Counted from the stretch's first letter, positions 16,856-26,561 are shown. The stretch is DNA of 64,000 nucleotides from Haematobacter massiliensis (GCF_000740795.1 NZ_JGYG01000001.1:186001-250000), one strand, 5' to 3'. The notes: generated by a model not told the origin, from the sequence alone. Made by a program: numbers and translations.

Positions 16856-16985
16856 GGTCCAATCTCCTACAGCCGGTAGCCTGATGTCGAAGCCAATCTA
16901 GCGCCAGCGGACGCGCAAGGCTCATTGGCATTTCGCCAGCGGTGCTTGCGTGACTGCAAGCGAAGAAGATGCTGTTCCTGTCAGC

Positions 16986-17903
16986 ATGGACGATTGGAAC
17001 GAAGTCAGGCTCGTGCTGGCGGTTCAGCGCGCCGGCAGCCTGACGGCGGCGGCGCTAGCGCTCGGCATCGACCACTCCACCGCCTTCCGCCGCCTGAAAG
17101 CGCTGGAGGAACGGCTCGGCGTGCGGCTGTTCGAGCGGCTTCCGGCCGGCGCTTATCAGACGACCGAGGCAGGCGCACGCATGGCTGCCGGCGCCGAGCG
17201 CATGGAGGACAAGGCGCTGGCGCTCGACCGAGACATCTCGGGCCGTGATCGTCGTCTATGCGGACGCCTAAAGGTCACGTCATCCGAGACGCTGGCCTAC
17301 AGCCGATTGACAACGCATCTCGCTGCGTTCCGGCAGGCCCATCCCGGCATCGTCGTGGAACTGGCGATCGACAATCGCGTGCTCAGCCTGTCGCGCCGCG
17401 AGGCCGACATCGCGTTGCGGCCGATCCGTCCGAAGGAAGGCGATCTCTGGGGGCGCAAGCTGTCGCGCATCGCCTGGGCGCTCTATGCCAACGGTGGCCC
17501 GCTCTCAACCGCCAGCGACGTGGATCGCCATGCACTTATCGGCTGGGAGGAACCTGCCCCGGGCATCGCCGCGGCCGACTGGCTTTCGCAGGCAGCCCCC
17601 TCGGAGGCGTTCGTTTATCGCACGAACAGCCTTGTCAACCAGCTCGTCGCAGCGAAGGCCGGCATCGGACTGGCGCTGCTGCCCTGTTATCTCGGCGACA
17701 GCGAGGCCGGCGTGACAAGAGCCGTGCCGGAGCCGGTCGCCGAATTGAGCGGCGAACTCTGGATCGTCACCCATGCCGATCTCAAGGGGACGGCGCGCGT
17801 GCGGGCCTTCTTCGATCTCGTCGGCGAAGGGTTGGCGCGCGAGCGGGAATTGTTTGAGGGTGCGGCCAACTCGTATGCAATGGGCCGCGCTATCGCTACC
17901 TGA
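16986..17903 (+). CDS. LysR-family regulator divergent from gst-SMR
   Basis: A 305-residue regulator. The winged helix is at about 5-60 (VLAVQRAGSLTAAALALGIDHSTAF), with a substrate domain behind (GRLKVTSSETLAYSRL, GLALLPCYLGD). The ATG at 16986 (MDDWNEVRL) is chosen because LysR proteins start just ahead of the helix-turn-helix; a GTG at 16950 would add 12 residues. A small dyad, CTTGC-N6-GCAAG, lies at 16945-16960. It probably controls the divergent gst-SMR pair. Confidence 0.8.
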   Translation: MDDWNEVRLVLAVQRAGSLTAAALALGIDHSTAFRRLKALEERLGVRLFERLPAGAYQTTEAGARMAAGAERMEDKALALDRDISGRDRRLCGRLKVTSSETLAYSRLTTHLAAFRQAHPGIVVELAIDNRVLSLSRREADIALRPIRPKEGDLWGRKLSRIAWALYANGGPLSTASDVDRHALIGWEEPAPGIAAADWLSQAAPSEAFVYRTNSLVNQLVAAKAGIGLALLPCYLGDSEAGVTRAVPEPVAELSGELWIVTHADLKGTARVRAFFDLVGEGLARERELFEGAANSYAMGRAIAT

Positions 17904-18105
17904 TGTCTTGGAAACGGCAGAATTCCGATCGGTCCCGACGTATATGATCGTACTGGCGATGTCTGATGCCCTGTCTTCAGGCAGAGCGTGGAGCGGTTGG
18001 CATCGCTAGCCGCATGAGCGCTGAAACAGAGACGAACGCCCCCGCCGGAGCGGAGGCCGTGCGCATACATTGGATCAGGATGTGAGAGCCTTAAAATGGA
18101 GGTCC

Positions 18106-19026
18106 TTAAGCACCCTGATCACCATATTCCTGGCTGACGAGCAGTTCGGCAAGTTTCTGCGCTGCGGGCCCAAGTGCCTCGTCCCGACGGTGGGCGACAT
18201 AAGCGCTGGATGTAATCTCCCCATTGCGGCCCATGGCGCTAGCATTGAGGCGCACGAGCGTTCCCTGTTCCAAATCCCTCTCAACGAGCCAATGGGGGAG
18301 CCGCCCCCAGCCTGCTCCCCCCAGGATGAGATGGTGCTTGGTATCCTGCGTGTTGACGCGGCAGGTCTGTGAAGAAACCACTCCGAAATCCCGGCCCGCC
18401 GATATGTCGGACGGGTCGGTCAGAACGATCTGGAGATGATCGGCAACATCCATCAGCTCCAGTGGTTGGCCCGCATGGCTGTGGGCCAACGGATGGTTTG
18501 AAGCGACGACCGCGACCTGGCTGATGGATATCAGCGGCGCGAACTTGATGCGGGGGTCGCGGAAATCTTCACCGACCATCACAGCAAGCGCACAACGGCT
18601 CTTCCTGAGCGCATCGAGCGGACCGCCCATAGCCTCCGACCAGACGCGGACGGCAACGGCAGGGTAATCGTGTCGCATCCGTGAGATCGCGCGTGCAACC
18701 TCCTGCATGGGAAAGAGTGTATCGACGGAAATCGCGAGTTCCGTTTCGACACCATGCGCAAAACCGCGCGCCTGGGCGCGCAATACGTCCACGCGGAGAA
18801 TGATGTCGCGTGCGTTGCCGAGCAATATCTGCCCCTGCGGTGTCAAGGCCGGCTTGTAGCCGGAACGGTCGAATAGTTCCACGCCAAGTGCGGCCTCAAG
18901 GTTGGCGATGGTGGCGCTGACGCCCGACTGGACGCGTGAAAGCTTCTGGGCTGCGGAGCGGAAGCTGCCGCTGTCGGCAATCGTTACGAAAGTCCGGATC
19001 TGATCGAGCGTAAGGGCGTCCAGCAT
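18106..19026 (-). CDS. LysR-family regulator divergent from wrbA operon
   Basis: A 306-residue LysR protein: winged helix at 1-60 (LDQIRTFVTIADSGSFRSAAQKL), then a two-lobed sensor domain (VVASNHPLAHSHAGQPL; GAGWGRLPHWLVERDL). The 102-base divergent region is A+T-rich and holds repeated TATATCA elements (about 19045-19064) that could be its site. It probably controls the five-gene wrbA operon in response to a quinone or aromatic ligand, which is inference. Confidence 0.82.
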   Translation of the reverse strand: MLDALTLDQIRTFVTIADSGSFRSAAQKLSRVQSGVSATIANLEAALGVELFDRSGYKPALTPQGQILLGNARDIILRVDVLRAQARGFAHGVETELAISVDTLFPMQEVARAISRMRHDYPAVAVRVWSEAMGGPLDALRKSRCALAVMVGEDFRDPRIKFAPLISISQVAVVASNHPLAHSHAGQPLELMDVADHLQIVLTDPSDISAGRDFGVVSSQTCRVNTQDTKHHLILGGAGWGRLPHWLVERDLEQGTLVRLNASAMGRNGEITSSAYVAHRRDEALGPAAQKLAELLVSQEYGDQGA

Positions 19027-19128
19027 GATCTGTCCTCATGATCGTCTATATCATTTTTATATCACTTATTTCGCTCGTTCATTTGGAGCAACCTTCCGCT
19101 CAGTGAAATCAACGCGAGGGTCAACGAG

Positions 19129-19755
19129 ATGACGAAGGTGCTGGTGCTTTACTATTCCTCTTATGGGCACATCGAGACGATGGCTTCGGCCGTGGCTGAT
19201 GGCGCGCGTGAGGCGGGTGCGACGGTGGCGATCAGGCGGGTGCCGGAGCTTGTTCCCGAAGCTGTTGCTGCAAACTCGGGATACAAGGTCGACCAGTCCG
19301 CGGCCGTCGCAACGGTGGCCGAACTCGCGGATTACGACGCCATCATCATCGGAACGCCGACCCGCTTCGGCAATATGGCGTCTCAGATGAAGAACTTTCT
19401 CGACCGGACCGGCGGGCTCTGGTTCGAGGACAAGCTGGTCGGAAAGGTCGGCAGCGTCTTCACCTCAACCGGCAGCCAGCATGGCGGGCAGGAAACAACG
19501 ATCCTGTCCACCCAGACCGTTCTGTTCCACCTCGGCATGATCATCGTCGGCCTGCCTTACAGCTTCAAGGGCCAGATGCGCATGGACGAAATCACCGGCT
19601 GCTCGCCCTATGGTGCATCGACGCTCGCCGATGATGGACAGGGAGGGCATCGCGAGGTCAGTGAAAACGAGCTGGAGGGCGCGCGCTTCCAGGGACGGCA
19701 TGTCGCCGAGATCGCGGCCGCCCTCGTGGCTGGGCACGCGGCAAGGGGCTCGTGA
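19129..19755 (+). CDS. wrbA: WrbA, NAD(P)H:quinone oxidoreductase type IV
   Basis: A 208-residue flavodoxin-fold FMN enzyme that reduces quinones by two electrons, avoiding radical semiquinones. It shows the FMN phosphate loop [12 protein letters not shown] at about 9-20, the [24 protein letters not shown] block and [12 protein letters not shown], all WrbA hallmarks. It is the first gene of a coupled operon: the next gene starts inside its stop (TGATG at 19753-19757). Confidence 0.92.
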   Translation: MTKVLVLYYSSYGHIETMASAVADGAREAGATVAIRRVPELVPEAVAANSGYKVDQSAAVATVAELADYDAIIIGTPTRFGNMASQMKNFLDRTGGLWFEDKLVGKVGSVFTSTGSQHGGQETTILSTQTVLFHLGMIIVGLPYSFKGQMRMDEITGCSPYGASTLADDGQGGHREVSENELEGARFQGRHVAEIAAALVAGHAARGS

Positions 19756-20975
19756 TGGACTCGCCATCCACAACGAAAGCAATGTCCACGCACTGGACTG
19801 CCGTGTTCGTCATCGTTGGTAGCGGAATTGCAGCTGCCTTGCAGGTTGGCAAGGCAGCGATTGCAGCGCCTCTGTTGCAGAACGATTTTGGTATCGGGCT
19901 GACGGCGATCGGCTGGCTGACTGGAATATTTGCGCTCATCGGCCTTGTCGGCGGCATTCCGACCGGGGCGTTTGTCGCGCGTTTCGGTGCGCGACGCATC
20001 CTCATCATCGGCCTTTTGGTCACGACAGCCGGCGCGGCCTTTGGCACGGCGATACCAGGACTGCCCAGCCTGTTTACCGGCCGCATTATCGAAGGGGCGG
20101 GTTTCCTGCTGGTGACGGTCGCGGCGCCCTCATTGCTCCAAGAGGTTACGCGACCAGCTGATCGTGATCTGGCCTTCGCCCTCTGGAGCTGCTTCATGCC
20201 AATCGGCATGGCGGCGGCGATGCTGGTGGGGCCGTTCTTCGAAGACTGGCGGACAATGTGGTGGGCAAGCAGCGCGCTGGCGCTGGCCATCTGCATCGCC
20301 GTTCCACTTGTCATTCCGGCCGGCGGGCAAGGCCAGATCATGTCCTGGAACAGCTTGCGTCGCGACAGCATGACCGTGGCACGCGACCGGGGCGCTGTGG
20401 GGCTGGCGATCACCATTGCGCTTTACAGCATGATGTTCTTCGCGGTCTTCAGCTTCCTGCCGGTGCTGCTGATGGAGCGGTTACAGGTGACGCACCAGAC
20501 GGCAGGACTGCTCAGCGCGCTGGCCTCGGCCGTGAACGTCATCGGCAATCTGACGGCGGGTCTACTCCTCTCCAGGGGCTTTAGCCGCCCGGCGCTCCTG
20601 ATCACCGCGTGCCTCGTTATGGGACTGACCAGCTTCGGGATCTTTCTCCCCGTGCTGCCGGACGGTGCGGCCTTCGGCCTGTGCCTGTTGTTCTCGACTG
20701 TCGGCGGTGTGATCCCGGCGATCCTGCTGTCCTCCGCGCCACTCGTGGCGCCAGCGGCAGGGTTGGTTCCGGTCGTTCTGGGTCTGATCATTCAAGGCAG
20801 CAATCTCGGACAGATTCTTGGTCCGACAGCCATCGGCGGCGCACTGGATCGGTTCGGCTGGGATTCAGCCGCCTACATCGTGGCGGGCACGGCGGTGATT
20901 GCCGTGCTCGTGGTGGCCTCGACGCTCAGGAGGGTCGGGGCAGAGCGGGTAAGCTTCGGGATGGGAGAGCACTGA
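19755..20975 (+). CDS. MFS transporter of the wrbA operon
   Basis: A 406-residue, 12-helix major facilitator with the usual A-loop between helices 2 and 3 (GGIPTGAFVARFGARRILI). The family resembles CynX/NimT-type carriers. Both ends are coupled: its ATG lies in the wrbA stop and its own stop overlaps the VOC start (TGATG, 20973-20977). Probably exports or takes up the compound handled by the WrbA-VOC genes; the direction is not known. Confidence 0.82.
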   Translation: MDSPSTTKAMSTHWTAVFVIVGSGIAAALQVGKAAIAAPLLQNDFGIGLTAIGWLTGIFALIGLVGGIPTGAFVARFGARRILIIGLLVTTAGAAFGTAIPGLPSLFTGRIIEGAGFLLVTVAAPSLLQEVTRPADRDLAFALWSCFMPIGMAAAMLVGPFFEDWRTMWWASSALALAICIAVPLVIPAGGQGQIMSWNSLRRDSMTVARDRGAVGLAITIALYSMMFFAVFSFLPVLLMERLQVTHQTAGLLSALASAVNVIGNLTAGLLLSRGFSRPALLITACLVMGLTSFGIFLPVLPDGAAFGLCLLFSTVGGVIPAILLSSAPLVAPAAGLVPVVLGLIIQGSNLGQILGPTAIGGALDRFGWDSAAYIVAGTAVIAVLVVASTLRRVGAERVSFGMGEH

Positions 20976-21364
20976 TGAGCATCGAATTCAACCACACGAT
21001 CCTGGCTACGCAAGACGCGCACGGTTCTGCCCTGTTTCTGGCTGAAATACTTGGGCTCCAGCCGCCGCGCAGATGGGGGCCATTCTGGATGGTCACCACC
21101 GACAATGGCGCCAACCTCGACTATATGGATGTGGGCCATGCCGTCGTTCCGCAGCATTACGCGTTCCTCGTCGATGACACGAGTTTCGACGCTTTGCATG
21201 ACCGGCTCGGCAAGCGGAGCTTGCCTTACTGGGCTGATCCCCAACGGCGCAAGCTCGGGATGAACGATCATGATGGTGGTCGTGGGCTCTATTTCAACGA
21301 TCTCAACGGGCACCTACTCGAAGTGATAACCCGCCCCTATAGCAGCGGCGGCTGGAACCCGTGA
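20975..21364 (+). CDS. VOC-family protein (glyoxalase/dioxygenase fold)
   Basis: A 129-residue metal-site VOC protein with paired beta-alpha-beta-beta-beta modules. Possible metal ligands are H8 (FNHTILAT), H61 (PQHYAFLVDD) and E116 (GHLLEVITRPY). Members act as glyoxalases, dioxygenases or binding proteins. It lies in the middle of the wrbA operon and overlaps the next VOC gene by GTGA (21361-21364). Confidence 0.8.
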   Translation: MSIEFNHTILATQDAHGSALFLAEILGLQPPRRWGPFWMVTTDNGANLDYMDVGHAVVPQHYAFLVDDTSFDALHDRLGKRSLPYWADPQRRKLGMNDHDGGRGLYFNDLNGHLLEVITRPYSSGGWNP

Positions 21365-21806
21365 CCGACGATTGCGGAAAGCCTATCTCGAAGAGGCCGA
21401 AAGTTCGGCAGATCCTGGAAACCGCTATCTACGTGCGGAACGTCGCGCGCGCTGCGCAGTTTTATGACCGCGTTTTCGGCTTTCCCGATTTGGTGCGTAA
21501 CGAACGCGTGGTCGCTTATGACGCAGGGAGCGCAACTGTTCTGCTGCTGTTCAAGCGCGGCGCAACGCTCGTTGACCTGGTGGTGCCGGGTGGGACCATT
21601 CCCTATCACGACGGCACCGGTCCGGCCCATTTTTGCTTCGCCTTCGACCCGGATGCATTACCCGACGGGAAGAACATCTGAAGGCGCAGGGCATCATGAT
21701 CGAAGCGCGGATGCGCTGGGAACTGGGCGGAACCAGCATCTACTTTCGTGATCCCGATGATCACCTGATCGAACTGGGAACGCCGGGTATCTGGCGAACC
21801 TTCTAG
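21361..21806 (+). pseudogene. Second VOC-family gene, frameshifted
   Basis: GTG start at 21361. The frame reads TAIYVRNVARAAQFYDRVFG through AHFCFAFDPDALPD and then stops at 21681. A one-base shift near 21666-21672 restores EEHLKAQGIMIEARMRWELG, SIYFRDPDDHLIELGTPG and a natural end at 21806 (about 148 residues). A single T seems to be missing. The conserved C-terminal metal glutamate (HLIELG) is in the lost part, so the protein is probably dead unless this is a sequencing error. Confidence 0.75.
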
Positions 21807-21836
21807 AACAAGAACCAAAGAAATAAGGACAGTGCC

Positions 21837-22289
21837 ATGAAGGCCCGTTTCGACTTTCCCGCTGTTGCGCCTGACGCCTATGAGGCGGTGGCCGCTCTCG
21901 ACACCTATGTGCGCAAAGCGTCCGGGATTGAGCCCCGGCTTCTGCACCTGCTCAAGTTGCGGGCCTCACAGATGAACGGCTGCGCCTATTGCGTTGATAT
22001 GCACGTCAAGGAAGCGCGTCGCGATGGGTTGGGCGAGCAGTGGATCAACCTGATAAGCGTCTGGCGCGATTCGCCTGTCTTCGATGCACGTGAGCGGGCG
22101 GTGCTTGGCTGGACCGAGGCGCTGACAAACGTCGCACGGACACACGCGCCGGACACTGACTTTCAGCCGCTCCAGGCATTTTTCACGGAGGCGGAGATCA
22201 CCCGCATCAGCGTGGCAATCGGGACGATCAATGTCTGGAACCGCCTTTGCGTCGGCTTCAGGTCGCAGCATCCGGTGGACCAGAGCTGA
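21837..22289 (+). CDS. AhpD-like carboxymuconolactone decarboxylase-family protein
   Basis: A 150-residue all-helical protein with the peroxidase motif of AhpD-like proteins: C49-A-Y-C52 followed by H55 (NGCAYCVDMH). Such proteins reduce peroxides or alkylated substrates through the cysteine pair. A KLRASQMNGC block leads into the motif, as in other members. It ends the wrbA operon, 30 bases after the VOC gene, and fits a redox detoxification set. Confidence 0.85.
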   Translation: MKARFDFPAVAPDAYEAVAALDTYVRKASGIEPRLLHLLKLRASQMNGCAYCVDMHVKEARRDGLGEQWINLISVWRDSPVFDARERAVLGWTEALTNVARTHAPDTDFQPLQAFFTEAEITRISVAIGTINVWNRLCVGFRSQHPVDQS

Positions 22290-22405
22290 GCGAACGCGGA
22301 TGGGCGCCTGCACGTCGCCACGCTGATGAAGCGCGGCTCACTCAAGACGAGCACCGCGACGCAGTTTGCCTAATTCATGGGTAGTCGGCTTTTGGAGGGC
22401 CGGCC

Positions 22406-22560
22406 ATGGGCGACAACTCGAGTTTCGACCTTGAGCGCTGGCTTGCGCCATTTCTCGATGCTCTGCGGCACAAGGTTCGGGCGCGGATGTGTCCAGTTTA
22501 TGTGGCGGGGCTGATCGGTGCTGGGATCGCAAGAGCGTCCATATCCTTCCCGTTTTTGGC
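22406..22560 (+). mobile_element. IS701-family transposase, 5' remnant
   Basis: Only the first about 45 codons remain: ERWLAPFLDALRHKVRAR, then MCPVYVAGLIG, typical for the N-terminus of IS701 transposases. A missing base in the GLIG-xGDRKS stretch shifts DRKSVHILP into another frame. No terminal repeats or 3' part follow. A relic of a past insertion next to the wrbA operon. Confidence 0.7.
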
Positions 22561-22619
22561 CTAATCAGAGCCCGTCCACAGTGCAGCCTTTGTGAGCTTT
22601 TTTACAATCCTACTCTACT

Positions 22620-23858
22620 TCACAATTTAGGACGTGCCGCAGAAGCGAAACCATATTTCCGTGCAACACCGACGATAATGAGCGCGAATAGCAATATCGC
22701 GATCACTGTCCACGGAAACGGTCCGACGCCAGCCTTCTCCAATAGAAATCCCCCGAGAATTCCGCCGCCAGCCATGGCAAGGTTCCAAATCGTCACGATC
22801 ATGGATTGTGCGACATCAGCGGCTTCACCTGCGGTCTTCGCCGAGGCAGTCTGGAAGAGTGTGGCCGCGCCGCCCCAAGCCAATCCCCAGACCACGATAC
22901 CCATAAGGACTGCGGTAGCGTTGGTGCCCTCCAGGCCGAAAATAAGCGCCGCTGCGATAAAGAGTACAGTGCTGCCGAGGACGAGTTCGCGAAGCCAGCG
23001 ATCAATTAGGACACCAACGATCCAGATGCTCGACAGCGCTACAACACCGAAGAATAGAAGTGCGAGATCAACGTGCTCGCCGAGCCCAGACGGTGCCAGA
23101 AAGGGCGCAACATAGGTATATAGCGTGTTGTGGGCTAGCACGAAGGCAAATGTGGCGAGCAGAACCGGCCTGATGCCCGGAATCCTAACGACATCAATGA
23201 GCGAAAGGCGTTGTTTGCCCATTTGGCCGGGGAAATCGGGTAGGCGCCTCGCGGCCCAGAAAAACAGAATCACTGCTAATCCGCTCAATAGGCCGAAGAC
23301 TGCCCGCCATCCAGCGATCGAGGCCAGGAAAGTGAAGGCGGGGATACCGATCGAAAGAGCCAGTGGGATGCCGACCATCGCAACAGTCATCGAGCGCCCC
23401 TTCAGATGGCCCGGGACCATTCGAATTGCATAGCCGGCAACCAGCGCCCACAGCAGGCCGGCAAAAATGCCGGCAACGAACCGCGCGGCGATGGTAAGGG
23501 CGTAGCTGGTCGAAAGGGCGGTCACCAGATTGACGGCAGCGAAGCCGCCGATGGCGATCAGCAACAAGGGGCGTCGCCGAAATCCTTGCGTCGCCGCCGT
23601 CAGGGGGATGGCGGTTAGTAGTGTCCCGATCGCATAGACGGTGACGAGTTGGCCGATCAGCGCCTCAGAGACCACCAGACTGAGGCTCATGACCGGCATT
23701 ATGCCTGCCGGGAGGGCCTCCGTCAGCACGGTGACGAAGGTCGCGAGAGCCAACGCCGCGAGATTGGCCAGGGGGAGCCGGTTCTGCGGTTCCGCGCCTG
23801 CTGGCGGATGTGTCGATCGGCCAGTCCAGGTTTCGTATGTCTTGTCTGTCGAAGTCAT
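22620..23858 (-). CDS. MFS transporter, DHA1 group (arabinose-efflux type)
   Basis: A 412-residue, 12-helix carrier. Helix 1 reads LALATFVTVLTEALPAGIMP, the signature of sugar-efflux/chloramphenicol-type DHA1 pumps, and the A-loop is GFRRRPLLLIAI. A polar 27-residue head precedes helix 1. It is divergent from a LysR gene at 24018 with a dyad between, so it is a regulator-pump pair. The substrate is unknown. Confidence 0.83.
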   Translation of the reverse strand: MTSTDKTYETWTGRSTHPPAGAEPQNRLPLANLAALALATFVTVLTEALPAGIMPVMSLSLVVSEALIGQLVTVYAIGTLLTAIPLTAATQGFRRRPLLLIAIGGFAAVNLVTALSTSYALTIAARFVAGIFAGLLWALVAGYAIRMVPGHLKGRSMTVAMVGIPLALSIGIPAFTFLASIAGWRAVFGLLSGLAVILFFWAARRLPDFPGQMGKQRLSLIDVVRIPGIRPVLLATFAFVLAHNTLYTYVAPFLAPSGLGEHVDLALLFFGVVALSSIWIVGVLIDRWLRELVLGSTVLFIAAALIFGLEGTNATAVLMGIVVWGLAWGGAATLFQTASAKTAGEAADVAQSMIVTIWNLAMAGGGILGGFLLEKAGVGPFPWTVIAILLFALIIVGVARKYGFASAARPKL

Positions 23859-23959
23859 GGAGCGCCTTTACAAATAATGGTTCTAATGGCGGTGAAAGTT
23901 GCTTTATTCGGCTCCGTTTCACCGCTCCTCGCCCATCATTCATCAGATGCGCACTTTAG

Positions 23960-23978
23960 AGAATTGCGCTATAATTCT
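23960..23978. promoter_or_regulatory. LysR operator candidate between MFS and LysR genes
   Basis: AGAATT-GCGCTAT-AATTCT is a perfect 6-bp inverted repeat with 7-base spacing, in an A+T-rich part of the 159-base divergent region. Confidence 0.5.
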
Positions 23979-24017
23979 AAACATAGCGGAATGTTATTCG
24001 GAAAAGGCATAGTGCAG

Positions 24018-24908
24018 GTGGACACGCTAGGAACCTTAAAAATCTTCGTCCAGGCGGCGGACGCTGGCAGTTTCACCATCGCGGGACGTCAACTCGGCCT
24101 ATCGCCATCCGCCGTAGGAAAGGCAATCTCCCGCCTGGAGGGGCATCTTGGCGCGCGCCTTCTTCACCGTTCAACGCGGACTGTTACACTGACCCCAGAG
24201 GGTGGGTGCTTCCTGGAACGTAGCCGGCGCATTCTGGGCGAATTGGAGGCCGCCGAGATGGAAGTCTCCCAGACAAGGACGACGGCGACCGGTACGATGC
24301 GAGTGAGCTTGCCGCTTGCAGGCATGTTGATGATGCCGGCCCTTACCGCCTTCATGCAGGCTTATCCTGCGATCGATCTCGATCTCGATTTCACCGACCG
24401 GCTTGTTGACGTGATCGATGAGGGTTTCGATGCCGTCATTCGCGCAGGTGAAGTCAACGACTCGCGCCTGATGACCCGAACTTTGGGGCCATTCCGCCTC
24501 ATGCTGGTATGTTCTGCCGACTATATCGAGCGGCATGGGTTGCCAACGGAGATCGAGCATCTCAAGGAGCACGCCTGCCTCCACCATCGGTTTGCGACCA
24601 GCGGCAAGCTGGAACGCTGGCCTTTCGTAAAAGATGATCAGCCGATCGACATCGACCTTCCGCGCGCTGCGGTGGCAAATACCATCGAACCGTTGATCGA
24701 TATGGTGGCGGCAGGTCTAGGCATCGCGTGCCTCCCCGATTTCGCGATTGACCAGGAATTGAGGAGCGGCAAATTCAGGGTCGTGCTTGACGAACATACC
24801 CGCCACGAAGGTACGTTCCGCATTCTCTGGCCGTCGAGCCGTCACATGTCGTCCAAGCTTCGAGCGTTCGTAGACTTCATGGGAAGCAACTTCTTCACCG
24901 GATTATAG
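24018..24908 (+). CDS. LysR-family regulator divergent from MFS pump
   Basis: A 296-residue LysR protein of the CrgA/DsdC-like group. Winged helix: TLKIFVQAADAGSFTIAGRQ followed by LGLSPSAVGKAISRLE; substrate domain: TGTMRVSLPLAGMLMMPAL and PLIDMVAAGLGIACLPDFA. The start is GTG at 24018, chosen by family alignment; an in-frame ATG at 23991 would add nine residues. It probably controls the divergent pump. Confidence 0.8.
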   Translation: MDTLGTLKIFVQAADAGSFTIAGRQLGLSPSAVGKAISRLEGHLGARLLHRSTRTVTLTPEGGCFLERSRRILGELEAAEMEVSQTRTTATGTMRVSLPLAGMLMMPALTAFMQAYPAIDLDLDFTDRLVDVIDEGFDAVIRAGEVNDSRLMTRTLGPFRLMLVCSADYIERHGLPTEIEHLKEHACLHHRFATSGKLERWPFVKDDQPIDIDLPRAAVANTIEPLIDMVAAGLGIACLPDFAIDQELRSGKFRVVLDEHTRHEGTFRILWPSSRHMSSKLRAFVDFMGSNFFTGL

Positions 24909-25049
24909 GGCTGGCTCGGGAAAACTGGAGAGGTGGGATAAGTGGAGTTTCTGAAGGCGGCATGATGGCCGCGACCGGAGAGACCATGACAAGCACGCCT
25001 GCTGCGTGCTGAACGAAATCGAAACGCCTTGGCGGCCGTCGCTTTCGCG

Positions 25050-25754
25050 TCACAGCGAAATCATTCCTTTGATCACTGCACAAATTACCTCGGGATCATC
25101 CACTGGGATATTGTGGCGACTGTTGGTCGCAATGATGTGGCGCGAATGAGCGGTAAGTGCTGCTAGTTCGTTCTGGTTCTGCAGATGAATATTCCTGAGA
25201 AGATCGGAAACGAGCCAGGTTGGCGCTCGCTTTCCCGCAGTAATGACTGTTAGCGGAACATTCGGGAATGTGGGAGCTAAGAAAATCTCATTACCGATGT
25301 CGGCCATGAGAACCACCTCCGTGAACATGCCCGGGCCAAGCCATCTGTCCCATGCGCGCGCCACCCACCGTGAAAAGCGGACCAAAGCGTCACCTGTGTC
25401 TGCAAGAAGATCTTCCTGTTTCGGATGCGTCGCATCCGCCATAACAACACCGGCAACCATGTGCGGATAGTGCCGTGCAATGAGTTGTGCATAGAGGCCG
25501 CCCAACGAGTGGCCCACCAGATAATAGGGTGGGGCCAATTCCAACCTGGCGAGCAGGTCAAGCAAAGCGTCCGTTTGGTCACGACCGATTCTGGATACCT
25601 GTGAATTTCGCTCTGTTGACGGTGAGCGATCATAGACCAAGACGCAGCATGAATCTGAGAGACTGGACGCGACCTTGTCCCTGTAGCGCATTCTCATCCC
25701 GGCGCCAGACATGAGAACCACGACCGGCCCACCGTGCCGAAAACGCGATAGGTC
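25050..25754 (-). pseudogene. Alpha/beta hydrolase, 5'-truncated
   Basis: The frame holds an alpha/beta hydrolase core: oxyanion region HGGPVVVLMSGAG, the nucleophile elbow GHSLGGLYAQ, and the late block VPLTVITAGKRAPTW. It lacks its own N-terminus: the in-frame stop TAA at 25755-25757 stands just upstream, ending the previous hydrolase fragment in the same frame. Possible restart at ATG 25721. A tail histidine could be in NSRHNIPVDDPEV. Confidence 0.65.
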
Positions 25755-26561
25755 TTAATCATGGCGCCCATCAACGGCTGCAAGGAAGCTGTTCACCTCG
25801 GACAGGAATTGGTCATGAGCTTCGAGTTGAGCCCAATGACCGCAATGGGGTACGATAACCAAGCGGGACTGAGCCGTACGAGAAGCAGCGCGTTGGGACG
25901 CCTCTGGCGGCACCAGCCGGTCCTCGGCACCATGAAAGAATAGTGTGGGGACGGTAACATTATGAACGTTACTGGACATGTCGTTGCGCATGCCATGTCG
26001 CCCGAGGGTTACCTGATTATGTCGGGCATAGGCGATGCCACCGCGCGGCTGCCTCGCTTCGCGAACAAATTCGGCAACGACCTCTGGCGGTATGTTGGCC
26101 GGGTCAGCCACCATGGTGCCAAGAGCGGCGACAGTGAAGCGATTAGAGAACCTGATGGCGGGTAACAGAAGCCAGTCCAGCGTCTGCGCTGCCAGCCCAG
26201 AAATGAGTGCACTGATGATTGCCGATCATCGGAACCAGTCCGCCTGGTGCGATGAGAACACGACCTGCAACCCGCTCGGAATGGCGAAGGGTAAGGTTGA
26301 GTGCGACATCGCCGCCCATGGAGACGCCAAAAACAATGGCGCGACTGATGCCGAGTTTGTCAAGCAAATCGACCGTCACAGCTGCAAGCGCGCCAGGGCC
26401 ACCGACCGGTCGGGCCGCCACGCTCCCCCCAAATCCTGGCAGGTCCGGGGCCCAGACTGAACGACTTTGGCTCAACGGGTTCATAAGCCGATACTAGGAA
26501 ATGCCAGCATTGTCGCTGCCGCCGCCATGGATGAGAAGAATGAGGCCGGCGCGAGTACACG
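25755..26561 (-). pseudogene. Alpha/beta hydrolase with nonsense and frameshift mutations
   Basis: Three segments rebuild one hydrolase: the oxyanion loop IHGGGSDNAG, the elbow GVSMGGDVALN, and the late histidine PHCGHWAQLE. A TAG at 26494-26496 replaces what looks like a tryptophan codon (S-W-YRLM), and one extra base near 26208-26214 shifts the frame before AQTLDWLLLPAIRF. The 5' end abuts the stop of the phosphotransferase gene and lacks a normal start. Clearly dead. Confidence 0.8.

Noticed and set aside
21660..21680. Programmed frameshift in the second VOC gene
   Set aside because: No slippery run or structure at the break; no precedent in this family.
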